Positions 6,901 to 15,641 are shown, counted from the first letter of the stretch. The stretch: 16,007 nucleotides of DNA from Burkholderiales bacterium (GCA_005790965.1 SXTL01000081.1:1-16007); one strand, 5' to 3'. Notes: a model not told the origin generated them from the letters alone. Numbers and translations: made by a program.

Positions 6901-6926
6901 AAAAAGGCGGCCGAGGCCGCCTTTTT
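6901..6926. terminator. Bidirectional intrinsic terminator
   Basis: A perfect inverted repeat, GGCGGCC (6906-6912), GA, GGCCGCC (6915-6921), is flanked by five A on the left and five T on the right. It works for both strands and lies between the convergent plus-strand hypothetical gene (stop 6858) and the pnp stop (6944), ending both transcription units. Confidence 0.93.
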
Positions 6927-6943
6927 GGCGTCCGCCTCGGCAA

Positions 6944-9073
6944 CTACTGGGCCGGGGCTTCCTCAGTTGCGATTGCCGGAGCCTGCGGCCGCTCGATTAG
7001 CGCCTTGGCCGACAGCTTGACGCGACCCCGATCATCGATCTCGAGAACCTTAACGCGCACGGTCTGACCTTCCTTGAGATGATCGGACACGGCGTTAACC
7101 CGCTCGTGAGCGATCTGCGAGATGTGCAGCAGACCATCGCGGTTGGGAATCAGGTTCACAAAGGCGCCAAAGTCGGTGATCTTAATCACCGTACCCTCAT
7201 AGACTTGGCCAATCTCGACCTCGGCAGTGATCTCGGCAATACGCTTCTTCGCCAACTCACCGGCTTCATTGCTGGTGGTGGCAATCTTCACCGTACCATC
7301 GTCGGTCAATTCAATCTGGCAGCCCGTTTCTTCGGTCAGGGCGCGAATCACCGCACCGCCCTTACCAATCACATCGCGAATCTTGTCCGGGTTAATTTTG
7401 AAGGTAATGATGCGCGGCGCGTACTGGCTCATCTCGTGCGGCTGCGCCTCGGCTTGGTTCATGATAGCCAGAATGTGCAAGCGGCCTTCACGCGCCTGAC
7501 GCAGGGCGACATCCATGATCTCCTTGGTAATGCCTTCGATCTTAATGTCCATCTGCAGGGCATTGATGCCATTAGCCGTACCGGCCACCTTGAAGTCCAT
7601 ATCACCAAGATGGTCCTCGTCACCGAGAATGTCGGTCAGCACCGCAAAACGGTTGCCCTCCTTGATCAGACCCATGGCCACACCAGCCACATGCGAGCGC
7701 ATCGGCACGCCGGCATCCATCATTGCCAGCGATCCACCACAGACCGAGGCCATGGAGGACGAACCGTTTGATTCAGTGATCTCGGAGACCACCCGAATCG
7801 CATAATCAAAATCTTCCGCCGCCGGCAGACAAGCGGTCAGCGCTCGCTTGGCCAAGCGACCATGGCCGATCTCGCGGCGCTTCGGCGAACCGGTGCGGCC
7901 GGTTTCGCCGGTCGCATAGGGCGGCATGTTGTAATGCAACATGAAGCGATCGCGGTACTCGCCGGTCAAGGCATCAATGGTTTGCGCATCGCGCATGGTA
8001 CTCAGCGTAGCGACCACCAAGGCCTGCGTCTCACCCCGCGTGAACAGGGCCGAGCCGTGGGTGCGGGGCAGCACGCCGGTGCGGATGGTGATCGGCCGAA
8101 CGGTGCGGGTATCGCGACCATCAATCCGCGGCGAACCCTCCAGAATCCGCCCACGAACCACCTTGGCCTCCAAGTTATGGAACTCATTTTTGACCGCATT
8201 AGCGGCTTCAGTATCCATATCAGCGGTGATCATTTGCGCGAATACGCGGCTGCGCACCTCGTCCACAGCGGCCTGACGCGCCTGCTTTTCGCGGATCGAG
8301 TAGGCCCGATTGAGGTCGTCACCACAGAGGGTCCGCATCTGCTCAATCATGGCAGTCGGCGGGACCGGTGCCTGCCAGTCCCACAGGTCCTTGCCGCACT
8401 CCTCCACCAACTCGTTGATGGCATCAATGGCGATCTGCATCTGATCGTGACCAAACACCACCGCACCCAACATGACATCTTCCGACAACTCATCGGCCTC
8501 GGACTCGACCATCAGGACGGCCGCATCGGTGCCGGCCACCACCAGATCAAGCTTCGAATTGGCGAGATCGGACAAGTCGGGGTTGAGAATGTATTGCCCG
8601 TCGACATAGCCCACGCGCGCGGCGCCGATCGGACCGTTAAACGGGATCCCTGAGATTGCCAGCGCGGCAGAGGCACCGATCAGGGCGGGGATATCCGCCG
8701 GGACATCTGGATTCTGCGACATCACCGTGGCGATGATCTGAACCTCGTTGTAGAAGCCATCCGGGAACAGCGGGCGAAGCGGGCGGTCGATCAGGCGCGA
8801 GACCAGGATCTCGCCTTCAGACTGCTTGCCCTCGCGACGAAAGAAGCTGCCGGGAATACGGCCAGCCGCATAGGTCTTTTCCTGATAATCGACCGTCAGG
8901 GGGAAAAAATCCTGACCCGGCTTGACATCGTGCTTACCCACCACGGCGACCAGCACCACGGTATCACTGCAATTAACCAGCACGGCGCCATCGGCCTGAC
9001 GAGCAATCTCGCCGGTCTCCAGGGTCACCTGATGCTTGCCGTACTGAAAGGACTTTCTGACAACTGAATTCAC
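6944..9073 (-). CDS. pnp: Polynucleotide phosphorylase
   Basis: A phosphorolytic 3'-5' exoribonuclease that can also add nucleotides, and part of the RNA degradosome in many bacteria. At 709 residues it matches E. coli PNPase (711). Two RNase PH domains flank an alpha-helical linker; FFRREGKQSEGEILVSRLID in the first is an RNA-contact region. DILGDEDHLGDMDFKVAG in the second holds the conserved catalytic Asp pair. A KH domain (IGKGGAVIRALTEETG) and an S1 domain (VYEGTVIKITDFGAFV, LLHISQIAHERV) follow. It starts with GTG at 9071-9073, preceded by GAGG with 5-base spacing; MNSVVRKSFQYG matches the family start. It is the last gene of the operon, 101 bases after rpsO, with a hairpin at 9107-9124 in the leader. 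In E. coli that leader position is where RNase III and PNPase control the message. Confidence 0.98.
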   Translation of the reverse strand: MNSVVRKSFQYGKHQVTLETGEIARQADGAVLVNCSDTVVLVAVVGKHDVKPGQDFFPLTVDYQEKTYAAGRIPGSFFRREGKQSEGEILVSRLIDRPLRPLFPDGFYNEVQIIATVMSQNPDVPADIPALIGASAALAISGIPFNGPIGAARVGYVDGQYILNPDLSDLANSKLDLVVAGTDAAVLMVESEADELSEDVMLGAVVFGHDQMQIAIDAINELVEECGKDLWDWQAPVPPTAMIEQMRTLCGDDLNRAYSIREKQARQAAVDEVRSRVFAQMITADMDTEAANAVKNEFHNLEAKVVRGRILEGSPRIDGRDTRTVRPITIRTGVLPRTHGSALFTRGETQALVVATLSTMRDAQTIDALTGEYRDRFMLHYNMPPYATGETGRTGSPKRREIGHGRLAKRALTACLPAAEDFDYAIRVVSEITESNGSSSMASVCGGSLAMMDAGVPMRSHVAGVAMGLIKEGNRFAVLTDILGDEDHLGDMDFKVAGTANGINALQMDIKIEGITKEIMDVALRQAREGRLHILAIMNQAEAQPHEMSQYAPRIITFKINPDKIRDVIGKGGAVIRALTEETGCQIELTDDGTVKIATTSNEAGELAKKRIAEITAEVEIGQVYEGTVIKITDFGAFVNLIPNRDGLLHISQIAHERVNAVSDHLKEGQTVRVKVLEIDDRGRVKLSAKALIERPQAPAIATEEAPAQ

Positions 9074-9106
9074 GCTTACCTCATCACATCAAGGGTCTTG
9101 GGTTTT

Positions 9107-9124
9107 CCACGCTAGGCAGCGTGG
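9107..9124 (-). other. Hairpin in the rpsO-pnp intergenic region
   Basis: A perfect 7-bp stem (CCACGCT / AGCGTGG) with a 4-base loop lies between rpsO and pnp. On the minus strand it is followed by A-rich sequence, not a T run, so it is not an intrinsic terminator. By position it could be a processing or autoregulation site like the E. coli pnp leader, but the stem is much shorter than a usual RNase III target. Confidence 0.45.
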
Positions 9125-9174
9125 CGTATGAACAGCAACCAGCACAACGACAAGCGCTGCGAAAAAGTCGCAAA

Positions 9175-9444
9175 TTACTTACGCAGGCCCAAGCGCTCGA
9201 TCAAGGTACGGTAGGCTTCGACATTACGCGACTTCAGGTAGTCGAGCAGACTACGGCGCTGCGACACCATCTTCAGCAGGCCCCGGCGGGAGTGGTGATC
9301 CTTGACATTAACCTTAAAGTGGCCAGTCAAGTCATTGATACGGGCGGTCAGCAGCGCAACCTGGACTTCGGGCGAACCGGTGTCACCCTGAGCGCGCTGA
9401 AAATCCGCTACGGTTTGCGCCTTTTGCGCAGTGGTAATAGCCAT
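9175..9444 (-). CDS. rpsO: 30S ribosomal protein S15
   Basis: A primary binding protein of the 16S rRNA central domain, needed for platform assembly and an intersubunit bridge. The 89-residue product has the standard family length; GDTGSPEVQVALLTARI, HFKVNVKDHHSRRGLLKMV and SQRRSLLDYL are the classic S15 stretches. The ATG at 9442-9444 is chosen over an upstream in-frame start at 9501 because the family begins at this MA- start and GGAG lies 8 bases upstream. It lies between truB and pnp as in E. coli and probably has its own promoter at 9472-9501 as well as read-through from truB. In E. coli S15 represses its own translation through a pseudoknot at the start; I did not find a clear equivalent in this short leader. 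Confidence 0.97.
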   Translation of the reverse strand: MAITTAQKAQTVADFQRAQGDTGSPEVQVALLTARINDLTGHFKVNVKDHHSRRGLLKMVSQRRSLLDYLKSRNVEAYRTLIERLGLRK

Positions 9445-9471
9445 TTTTTCATCTCCAACAGAAAGCGGCAG

Positions 9472-9501
9472 ATTGTACCGCCAAAAACCTTTATTTCTCA
9501 A
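9472..9501 (-). promoter_or_regulatory. Probable sigma70 promoter for rpsO
   Basis: On the minus strand TTGAGA (9496-9501) and TACAAT (9472-9477) are separated by 18 bases, predicting a start near 9465 and a 5' leader of about 20 bases. The -35 box overlaps the truB stop codon at 9498-9500. A separate rpsO promoter at this place is known in E. coli, which supports the call. Confidence 0.6.
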
Positions 9502-10424
9502 GCAGTTTCTTGCGGCACCGGGGCAGCCGTCAACAGCCGACGCGGGGCCAGCTTGCCCTCCGCATTGACCTCCGCTACGCCGAGCAGGGCCCTATCCCGG
9601 GCATAGACGGCCATGACCGCACCGACCTGAAGACCGCTGCGCCAAATGGCTTGGCCATGGCCAAACTGCCAAGCCGAATCGACATCGAGTTCCAGGCGCG
9701 GCAGATCGCCCAACAAACAATCAGTCGGCCACAAGCGGGTCGCGCGCTCCGTCTCCGTCGCCGCTTCCAGGGTCGACAAATCAATGCCCGACTCCAGCCG
9801 GAAGGGGCCCACGGCCTCACGCCGCAGCGCCAACAGATAGGCCCCGCACCCCAGTGCCGCACCAATATCCTCGGCCAGGGTGCGCACATAGAGCCCCTTG
9901 CTGCTATGCACCCGTAGGGTCAGGCGATCGTTTTGTAAAGCCAGAAATTCAATGTGGTGCACCACCACGGGACGCGCCTCGCGGGCCACGCTTTCACCTC
10001 GCCGGGCATATTCATACAACGGCCGGCCATCGCGCTTCAAGGCCGAATGCATGGGCGGCACCTGCAAGATGTTGCCTGTAAATTGGGGCAGCACCGCCTC
10101 TACCGCGAGACGATCCACCGTCACGGGGCGCGTTGCAATGATCTCGCCCTCCGGATCAGCCGTCGTCGTGCGTACGCCAAGCTGGATCTCGGCCAGATAG
10201 ACCTTATCGGCATTAAGCAAGAACTGCGAAAACTTGGTGGCCTCACCCAGACAAATGGGCAAAAGGCCGCTGGCGAAAGGGTCCAGGGTCCCGGTATGGC
10301 CCGCCTTCTCCGCCCGCAGCAACCATTTGACCTTCTGCAATGCCGCATTGGACGACCAGCCGACCGGTTTGTCGAACAACAAAACCCCGTCAATACGCCG
10401 ACGGCGACGCGGCAAGGCGGTCAT
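9498..10424 (-). CDS. truB: tRNA pseudouridine(55) synthase
   Basis: Converts uridine 55 in the T-loop of tRNAs to pseudouridine. The 308-residue protein carries the family signature AGHTGTLDPFASGLLP at 41-56, with the catalytic Asp at 48 as in E. coli. KVYLAEIQLGVRTTTADPEG (74-93) and SSKGLYVRTLAEDIG (near 173-187) are further typical stretches, with a PUA-like C-terminal domain (from about 250). The start codon overlaps the rbfA stop by one base (TAATG at 10422-10426), which points to translational coupling. Its stop lies in the -35 box of the rpsO promoter. Confidence 0.97.
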   Translation of the reverse strand: MTALPRRRRRIDGVLLFDKPVGWSSNAALQKVKWLLRAEKAGHTGTLDPFASGLLPICLGEATKFSQFLLNADKVYLAEIQLGVRTTTADPEGEIIATRPVTVDRLAVEAVLPQFTGNILQVPPMHSALKRDGRPLYEYARRGESVAREARPVVVHHIEFLALQNDRLTLRVHSSKGLYVRTLAEDIGAALGCGAYLLALRREAVGPFRLESGIDLSTLEAATETERATRLWPTDCLLGDLPRLELDVDSAWQFGHGQAIWRSGLQVGAVMAVYARDRALLGVAEVNAEGKLAPRRLLTAAPVPQETA

Positions 10425-10822
10425 TATTGGGAATCAGGATTATTGTTGGAATGGGCACCCGCGTCGGCTTGCGCGTATCGCTGGTCCTCAGCCACAGCCT
10501 GATCGATCAGGTGTGACAAATGTGCCCCACGCTCGATCGAGACATCGTAAACAAAGGTTAATTTGGGTACGGTACGCAAATCCATGCGCTGCGCCAACTG
10601 GCTGCGCATGAACCCGGAGGCACGCTCCAAGGCCTTGGCTGCCAAAGCCGGATCACCCTGAAGCAAGGTAAAAAAGACCTGCGCGTGTTCAAGGTCGCGC
10701 ACCACGCGAACGGCGGTGAAGCTCACCCCCGCTGCACGCGGATCACGGAGCTCGCGGGCACAGATCACCGCCAACTCCTGGCGAATCTGCTCCTCAATGC
10801 GTCGTGACCGTGCCGTGGCCAT
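10424..10822 (-). CDS. rbfA: 30S ribosome-binding factor A
   Basis: A KH-type protein that binds the 30S subunit near the 5' end of 16S rRNA during late maturation and cold adaptation. The 132-residue product has RIEEQIRQELAVICARELRDPR at 8-29, a VSFTAVRVVRDLEHAQVFFT stretch near 33-52, and LAQRMDLRTVPKLTFVYD near 76-93, all in line with the family. The C-terminal tail beyond about 113 is polar and probably flexible. Start at 10820-10822; the Shine-Dalgarno is only GAG-like, so coupling with infB, whose stop is 18 bases upstream, probably matters. Its stop overlaps the truB start. Confidence 0.95.
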   Translation of the reverse strand: MATARSRRIEEQIRQELAVICARELRDPRAAGVSFTAVRVVRDLEHAQVFFTLLQGDPALAAKALERASGFMRSQLAQRMDLRTVPKLTFVYDVSIERGAHLSHLIDQAVAEDQRYAQADAGAHSNNNPDSQ

Positions 10823-10840
10823 ATGCTCGCGCCGCCCGTA

Positions 10841-13630
10841 TTAGAGCGTACGCGCCACCTCAATCACCTCGTAGCATTCCAACTGATCGCCTTCCTGGAT
10901 ATCGTTGAAGCCCTTCAGCGACAGGCCACACTCGAATCCGGCCTTGACTTCCTTGACATCGTCCTTGAAGCGCTTGAGCGAGTCGAGGTCGCCATCGTGA
11001 ATAACCACATTGGCCCGCAATACCCGCACGCGGGAGGCGCGCTTGATCTGCCCTTCCTGAACCATACAGCCAGCCACCGCACCCACCTTGGGGATCTGGT
11101 AGACCTGACGAATCTCCGCCAGACCGAGCTGAACCTCACGCTTTTCTGGCGAGAGCAGACCGGACAGCGCCGCCTTCACATCATCCACGGCCTCGTAAAT
11201 GATGTTGTAGTAGCGAATGTCGATGCCCTCGTTCTCGGCCAGTTTGCGCGATTGCGCGTCCGCACGGACATTGAAGCCAATGAGCACGGCCTTGGAAGCA
11301 ATGGCCAGATTGATATCCGACTCGGAGATCGCACCCACGGCCGCATGAATGATCTGAACGCGAACCTCATCCGTCGACAATTTTTGCAACGCGTGCTGCA
11401 GGCCCTCATGCGAGCCTTGTGCATCGGACTTGATGATGACGGCCAGGTTCTTGACCTCGCCACCTGCACCCATTGTGTCGAACAGGTTTTCCAGCTTGGC
11501 CGCTTGTTGCCGAGCCAGCTTTACATCCCGGAACTTGCCCTGACGGAACAAGGCAATTTCGCGCGCCTTGCGCTCTTCAGCGAGGATCAGGACATCTTCG
11601 CCGGCGTTAGGGACATCGGAAAGACCCTGGATTTCGACCGGGATCGAAGGACCCGCTTCGGTAATGGCGCGGCCGTTCTCATCCACCATGGCGCGCACCC
11701 GACCAAAGGCCGTGCCGGCCAGCATCACATCACCCCGCTTCAAGGTCCCGGATTGCACCAGCACGGTCGCCACCGGACCCCGACCCTTATCGAGGCGCGA
11801 TTCAATCACGATACCCTTAGCCGGCGCATCAATCGGCGCCTTCAGTTCCAGCACCTCGGCCTGCAACAGCACCGCATCCAGCAATTCATCAATGCCCATA
11901 CCGGTCTTGGCGGAAACCTCGATAAATTGGGCATCACCACCCCACGACTCGGGCACCACGCCTTCATTGGAGACTTCCTGCCGAACCCGCTCTGGATTGG
12001 CATCCGGTTTGTCTGACTTGGTAATCGCCACCACGATCGGCACATTGCCAGCTTTGGCGTGATGGATTGCCTCCTTGGTCTGCGGCATCACACCATCATC
12101 AGCGGCCACCACCAAAATCACGATATCGGTAGCCTTGGCACCCCGCGCCCGCATCGCGGTAAAGGCCTCGTGGCCTGGTGTGTCGAGGAAGGTGATCATG
12201 CCTTTCTCGGTCTCCACATGGTAAGCGCCAATGTGTTGCGTAATGCCGCCGGCCTCGCCATGCGCCACCCGCGCCTTGCGGATGTAGTCCAGAAGAGACG
12301 TCTTGCCGTGGTCCACATGACCCATGACCGTCACTACCGGGGCACGCGTCTGCTGCTCGGCATCCTTGTTTTCCAAGGCCACATCGAGGAAATCTTCGGG
12401 GGTATCGCTGGATGCTGCCTTGCCGATATGACCCATTTCCTCGACCACGATCAGTGCCGTCTCCTGATCCAGGATCTGGTTGATGGTAACCATGGAGCCC
12501 ATCTTCATCAGCACCTTGATAACCTCGGCCGCTTTGACCGACATTTTGTGTGCCAAGTCCGCAACTGAAACCGTTTCCGGAACCACGACATCACGGACGA
12601 TAACCTCGGCCGCCGGAGCCGGGGCCGACTCATGCCCTCCCCGTCCACCCCGACCTCGCGTCCCGCCCTTGGTGCGCCAATTACCATCGGCCAATCCCGC
12701 ACCACGGGTCGGGATCCCCTTCTTGGCGGTTCGATTATCGGCCTCGGTACGAGCGGCCACTGTCCGGCTCTTGATCTGCGCCCCAGGTTTTACCGAAATC
12801 TTACGCGGCTCAGAAGGAGCGGGATCCGGAGCCGGCTTTGCCGCCACGGCGGCCGCTTCAGCGATCCGCGCGGCCTCCAGCTGCAGACGGCGCTGCTCGC
12901 GCTCCTGTTTTTCACGCAAATCCGCCTCTTGCATGGCGCGCAGCCGTGCCTGGCGCGACTCCTGCTGCTCACGGGCAGCCCGTTCAGCATCGCTGAGGAC
13001 ATAGGCGACGGTCTTGCCAGCCTTCTTGGCCTTGCCGGCTGCGGGTGCCGGCGCCGCAGAACCCGCCTCGGCATCCGATTCGGCAGCCAGCTTCGATTCA
13101 ACCGGAGCAACAGGCTCCGGCTCAACCAGTGCAGCAATGGGTTCCGGCGCGACCTGGGCGACTGGCTCGGGCAGAATCTCCGCAACCGCTTCCTGAATCG
13201 GTTCGACAACGGCCTCCGGCAGCGCCACAGGCGTTGCAACAGGCTCCAGCACCGCCTCAATGACGGTCTCCGGCTGGTCCGGCAACGGCTCAGCCACTGG
13301 CTCTACAGCGGGTTGCACCGCATCCGGCGTGGCCGGTGTATCGCGCTTGACCAGCACCCGCTTCTTGCGCACCTCAACCTGAATGGTGCGCGAGCGGCCC
13401 GTGCTATCGGTAGCCTTGATCTCGCTCGTTTGCTTGCGCGTCAGGGTAATGCGTGACTTGGCCTCGGTTGCCGCCCCGTGTTTACCGCGCAAATAGGCCA
13501 GCAGACTATCCTTGTCATGATCGGACAGGACATCCGCCGGCGTCTGGACATGCACACCGGCGGACCTCAGTTGCTCCAGCAAGGTCTCCGGAGAGACCTT
13601 GAGGGTCGAGGCAAACTGTTCAACATTCAT
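10841..13630 (-). CDS. infB: Translation initiation factor IF-2
   Basis: A GTPase that brings fMet-tRNA to the 30S subunit and promotes subunit joining. The 929-residue protein (E. coli 890) has an IF2 N-terminal domain at 1-50 and an IF2-associated stretch at about 58-97. A low-complexity P/E/V/A-rich linker spans about 100-195, a charged coiled-coil-like region 213-262, a second N-domain at about 350-400, the G domain from about 430, then domains II, III and the fMet-tRNA-binding C-terminal domain. G1 GHVDHGKT is at 437-444, G2 GGITQHIGAY at 461-470 and G3 DTPGH at 483-487. The G4 motif reads TKSD at 538-541 in place of the usual NKID. The ATG at 13628-13630 has AAGG about 11 bases upstream and lies 22 bases after nusA. 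Confidence 0.98.
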   Translation of the reverse strand: MNVEQFASTLKVSPETLLEQLRSAGVHVQTPADVLSDHDKDSLLAYLRGKHGAATEAKSRITLTRKQTSEIKATDSTGRSRTIQVEVRKKRVLVKRDTPATPDAVQPAVEPVAEPLPDQPETVIEAVLEPVATPVALPEAVVEPIQEAVAEILPEPVAQVAPEPIAALVEPEPVAPVESKLAAESDAEAGSAAPAPAAGKAKKAGKTVAYVLSDAERAAREQQESRQARLRAMQEADLREKQEREQRRLQLEAARIAEAAAVAAKPAPDPAPSEPRKISVKPGAQIKSRTVAARTEADNRTAKKGIPTRGAGLADGNWRTKGGTRGRGGRGGHESAPAPAAEVIVRDVVVPETVSVADLAHKMSVKAAEVIKVLMKMGSMVTINQILDQETALIVVEEMGHIGKAASSDTPEDFLDVALENKDAEQQTRAPVVTVMGHVDHGKTSLLDYIRKARVAHGEAGGITQHIGAYHVETEKGMITFLDTPGHEAFTAMRARGAKATDIVILVVAADDGVMPQTKEAIHHAKAGNVPIVVAITKSDKPDANPERVRQEVSNEGVVPESWGGDAQFIEVSAKTGMGIDELLDAVLLQAEVLELKAPIDAPAKGIVIESRLDKGRGPVATVLVQSGTLKRGDVMLAGTAFGRVRAMVDENGRAITEAGPSIPVEIQGLSDVPNAGEDVLILAEERKAREIALFRQGKFRDVKLARQQAAKLENLFDTMGAGGEVKNLAVIIKSDAQGSHEGLQHALQKLSTDEVRVQIIHAAVGAISESDINLAIASKAVLIGFNVRADAQSRKLAENEGIDIRYYNIIYEAVDDVKAALSGLLSPEKREVQLGLAEIRQVYQIPKVGAVAGCMVQEGQIKRASRVRVLRANVVIHDGDLDSLKRFKDDVKEVKAGFECGLSLKGFNDIQEGDQLECYEVIEVARTL

Positions 13631-13652
13631 GCGGCTACCGCCTTAATCCATA

Positions 13653-15131
13653 TTATGATAATTGGGGCGCACGCGCCGCCATGATGAGCTGGCTAGCCCG
13701 TTCAGCCGCCATGCCCGTCAACTCGGTCAACTCGTCGGTCGCCAAGTCGGCCAGATCGCTCACGGTGTGAATACCCGCCTGAGCCAGATGCGCGGCCGTT
13801 TCCTCATCCATCCCGGAAACGCTCATCAGGTCATCGGCCTCACTCTCCACTTTTTCCTCGCTGACGATCGCCTCGGTCAACAGGGCATCGCGAGCCCGTG
13901 AACGCAATTCTTCGATCGTTTCTTCGTCGAACGCATCCATCTCCAACATTTCTGCCAGCGGTACATAGGCAATCTCTTCCAGGCTGGTAAACCCCTCCTG
14001 GATCAACACATCGGCCACTTCCTCATCGATATCCAAGCGCGCCATAAACAGTGCACGAATTGCTTCGGCGTCCAATGCACGCTTCTCATCAGCCTCGGAC
14101 TCGCCCAGGATGTTGATCTCCCAACCGGTCAACTCGCTCGCCAGACGGACATTCTGACCGCCGCTACCGATAGCCTTGGCCAACTGATCCTCGGCCACAA
14201 CCACATCCATACTGTGGCGGCCTTCATCGACCAGAATACTGCTCACCTCGGCTGGAGAGAGTGCGTTGATGACAAACTGCGCCGCATCGGGAGACCACAG
14301 CACGATATCGACACGCTCACCCGACAACTCATTGGTCACCGCCGTCACGCGCGAACCACGCACACCAATGCAAGTACCCTGCGGATCGACCCGCGGATCG
14401 TTCGACTTAACCGCAATCTTGGCTCGCATTCCTGGATCACGCGCCGCCGCCATGATCTCGATCAAACCGTCCTCGACCTCAGGCACTTCCAGCGCAAACA
14501 AGTGGGCAATGAAATCCGGCGCTGTGCGTGACAAGATAAGTTGCGGGCCACGCAGCGCTGTATCAACCCGCAGCAAATAAGCGCGGATGCGATCACCTAC
14601 ACGCAGATTTTCACGCAGGATGGTCTGATCGCGTGCCAGCAAACCCTCGATGCGGCCACAGTCGATAATCAGATTACCGCGCTCGGCGCGCTTGACCGTA
14701 CCCGTCACCAGAGCTTCATTACGCTCCAGGAAATCCTGCAGGATCTGCTCGCGCTCGGCATCCCGGATCTTCTGCAAAATGACCTGCTTGGCCGCTTGCG
14801 CACCGATCCGGCCGAAGAAATCCACCGCCTCGATCGGCTCTTCAATATAACCGTCCACCTCAATGGCAGGGTCGATCTCCAGCGCCTCAAAATGCAGGTA
14901 CTGGCGATCCGGATGTTCCAGTCCGGCCTCATCGGGCAACACATGCCAACGACGGAAGGCCGAGTAATCGCCAGTCTCCTGATTAATCTGAACGCGCACC
15001 TCAACATCTTCCTTGAAACGCTTTTTGGTAGCCTGCGCCAGCGCCGCCTGCAAGGCGTCAAACACCACCTCCGGCGCGACATTCTTTTCGCGTGCCAAGG
15101 CATCCACTAACATCAGTATTTCGCGACTCAT
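13653..15131 (-). CDS. nusA: Transcription termination/antitermination factor NusA
   Basis: Binds RNA polymerase and nascent RNA, promoting pausing and intrinsic termination and serving in antitermination complexes. At 492 residues it matches the gammaproteobacterial long form (E. coli 495). The N-terminal RNAP-binding domain (1-130) begins MSREILMLVDALAREK. An S1 domain lies at about 139-203, KH1 contains GVRGSR at 256-261, and KH2 contains AIGSGGQNVRLAS at 320-332. Two acidic C-terminal repeats of about 65 residues (about 360-420 and 440-490) end the protein; these repeats are absent from short NusA forms. The ATG at 15129-15131 has GGAG 6 bases upstream. It lies 25 bases after rimP. In E. 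coli NusA represses its own operon, which is relevant to the terminator in the rimP leader. Confidence 0.98.
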   Translation of the reverse strand: MSREILMLVDALAREKNVAPEVVFDALQAALAQATKKRFKEDVEVRVQINQETGDYSAFRRWHVLPDEAGLEHPDRQYLHFEALEIDPAIEVDGYIEEPIEAVDFFGRIGAQAAKQVILQKIRDAEREQILQDFLERNEALVTGTVKRAERGNLIIDCGRIEGLLARDQTILRENLRVGDRIRAYLLRVDTALRGPQLILSRTAPDFIAHLFALEVPEVEDGLIEIMAAARDPGMRAKIAVKSNDPRVDPQGTCIGVRGSRVTAVTNELSGERVDIVLWSPDAAQFVINALSPAEVSSILVDEGRHSMDVVVAEDQLAKAIGSGGQNVRLASELTGWEINILGESEADEKRALDAEAIRALFMARLDIDEEVADVLIQEGFTSLEEIAYVPLAEMLEMDAFDEETIEELRSRARDALLTEAIVSEEKVESEADDLMSVSGMDEETAAHLAQAGIHTVSDLADLATDELTELTGMAAERASQLIMAARAPQLS

Positions 15132-15156
15132 TCCGTTCTCCGGATTCCAACCAATT

Positions 15157-15594
15157 TCACAATTCAGGGATCAGGCGTGCCTTCTCGATGTCGATCAGCG
15201 CAATCAGCACCTCTATCGCCTCGACCTGCAACACCACCTGACCCTCCCGCATTCCTACCAACACGCCACTAAAACGCTTGCGCCCGTCCAAAGGGCGGCT
15301 CAAGCGAATCTGGGCCTTGTGCCCCGCAAAGCGCTCAAAATCTGCAGCCTTAACCAAGGGCCGATCCAACCCCGGCGAAGACACCTCCAGGCGGTCATAA
15401 TCGACATTCTCAACCTCGAAAACCCGCGTCAACTGGCGGCTCACCCGCTCACAATCGGCGAGACCAATGCCCGCCTCACGATCTGTCAATTGATCGATAT
15501 ACACGCGCAGATGGCCACGCCCAATGCGCTCAAGCGCAACCATCTCGTACCCCATGCCCACCAGCGTGGACTCGATCAAATGTGGTAAATCCAT
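15157..15594 (-). CDS. rimP: Ribosome maturation factor RimP
   Basis: Assists early assembly of the 30S subunit. The 145-residue protein has the expected size; MGYEMVALERIGRGHLRVYID (near 14-34), DCERVSRQLTRVFEVE (near 47-62) and LEVSSPGLDRPL (near 69-80) are characteristic, with an Sm-like C-terminal domain. I place the start at the ATG 15592-15594, which gives the family N-terminus; GGG lies too close (3-5 bases) to be a good Shine-Dalgarno. An in-frame ATG at 15625-15627 would add 11 residues (MGCWPIFYFWA) that are unlike the family and lie within the terminator stem. First gene of the rimP-nusA-infB-rbfA-truB-rpsO-pnp operon. Confidence 0.93.
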   Translation of the reverse strand: MDLPHLIESTLVGMGYEMVALERIGRGHLRVYIDQLTDREAGIGLADCERVSRQLTRVFEVENVDYDRLEVSSPGLDRPLVKAADFERFAGHKAQIRLSRPLDGRKRFSGVLVGMREGQVVLQVEAIEVLIALIDIEKARLIPEL

Positions 15595-15601
15595 AGCCCA
15601 A

Positions 15602-15627
15602 AAATAAAAAATGGGCCAACAGCCCAT
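15602..15627 (-). terminator. Intrinsic terminator / probable attenuator in the rimP leader
   Basis: On the minus strand ATGGGC (15622-15627) and GCCCAT (15611-15616) form a 6-bp stem with a 5-base loop, followed by TTTTTATTTT down to 15601. It starts about 8 bases after the predicted transcription start and ends 7 bases before the rimP ATG. It can stop both transcripts from the local promoter and read-through from the tRNA genes. The 3' arm can alternatively pair with TGGGC at 15596-15600. Confidence 0.8.
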
Positions 15628-15641
15628 CCAACAAGCCGCGC

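Noticed and set aside
10823..12016. Long plus-strand open frame of 397 codons
   Set aside because: It lies entirely antisense to infB, whose protein is unmistakable; the frame arises from biased third-codon bases in a GC-rich gene. The same applies to the frame at 12632-13456.
13030..13330. Repetitive P/E/V/A-rich region in infB as a possible insertion
   Set aside because: Low-complexity linkers of this type and varying length are normal in the N-terminal half of proteobacterial IF2, and the frame and flanking domains are intact.
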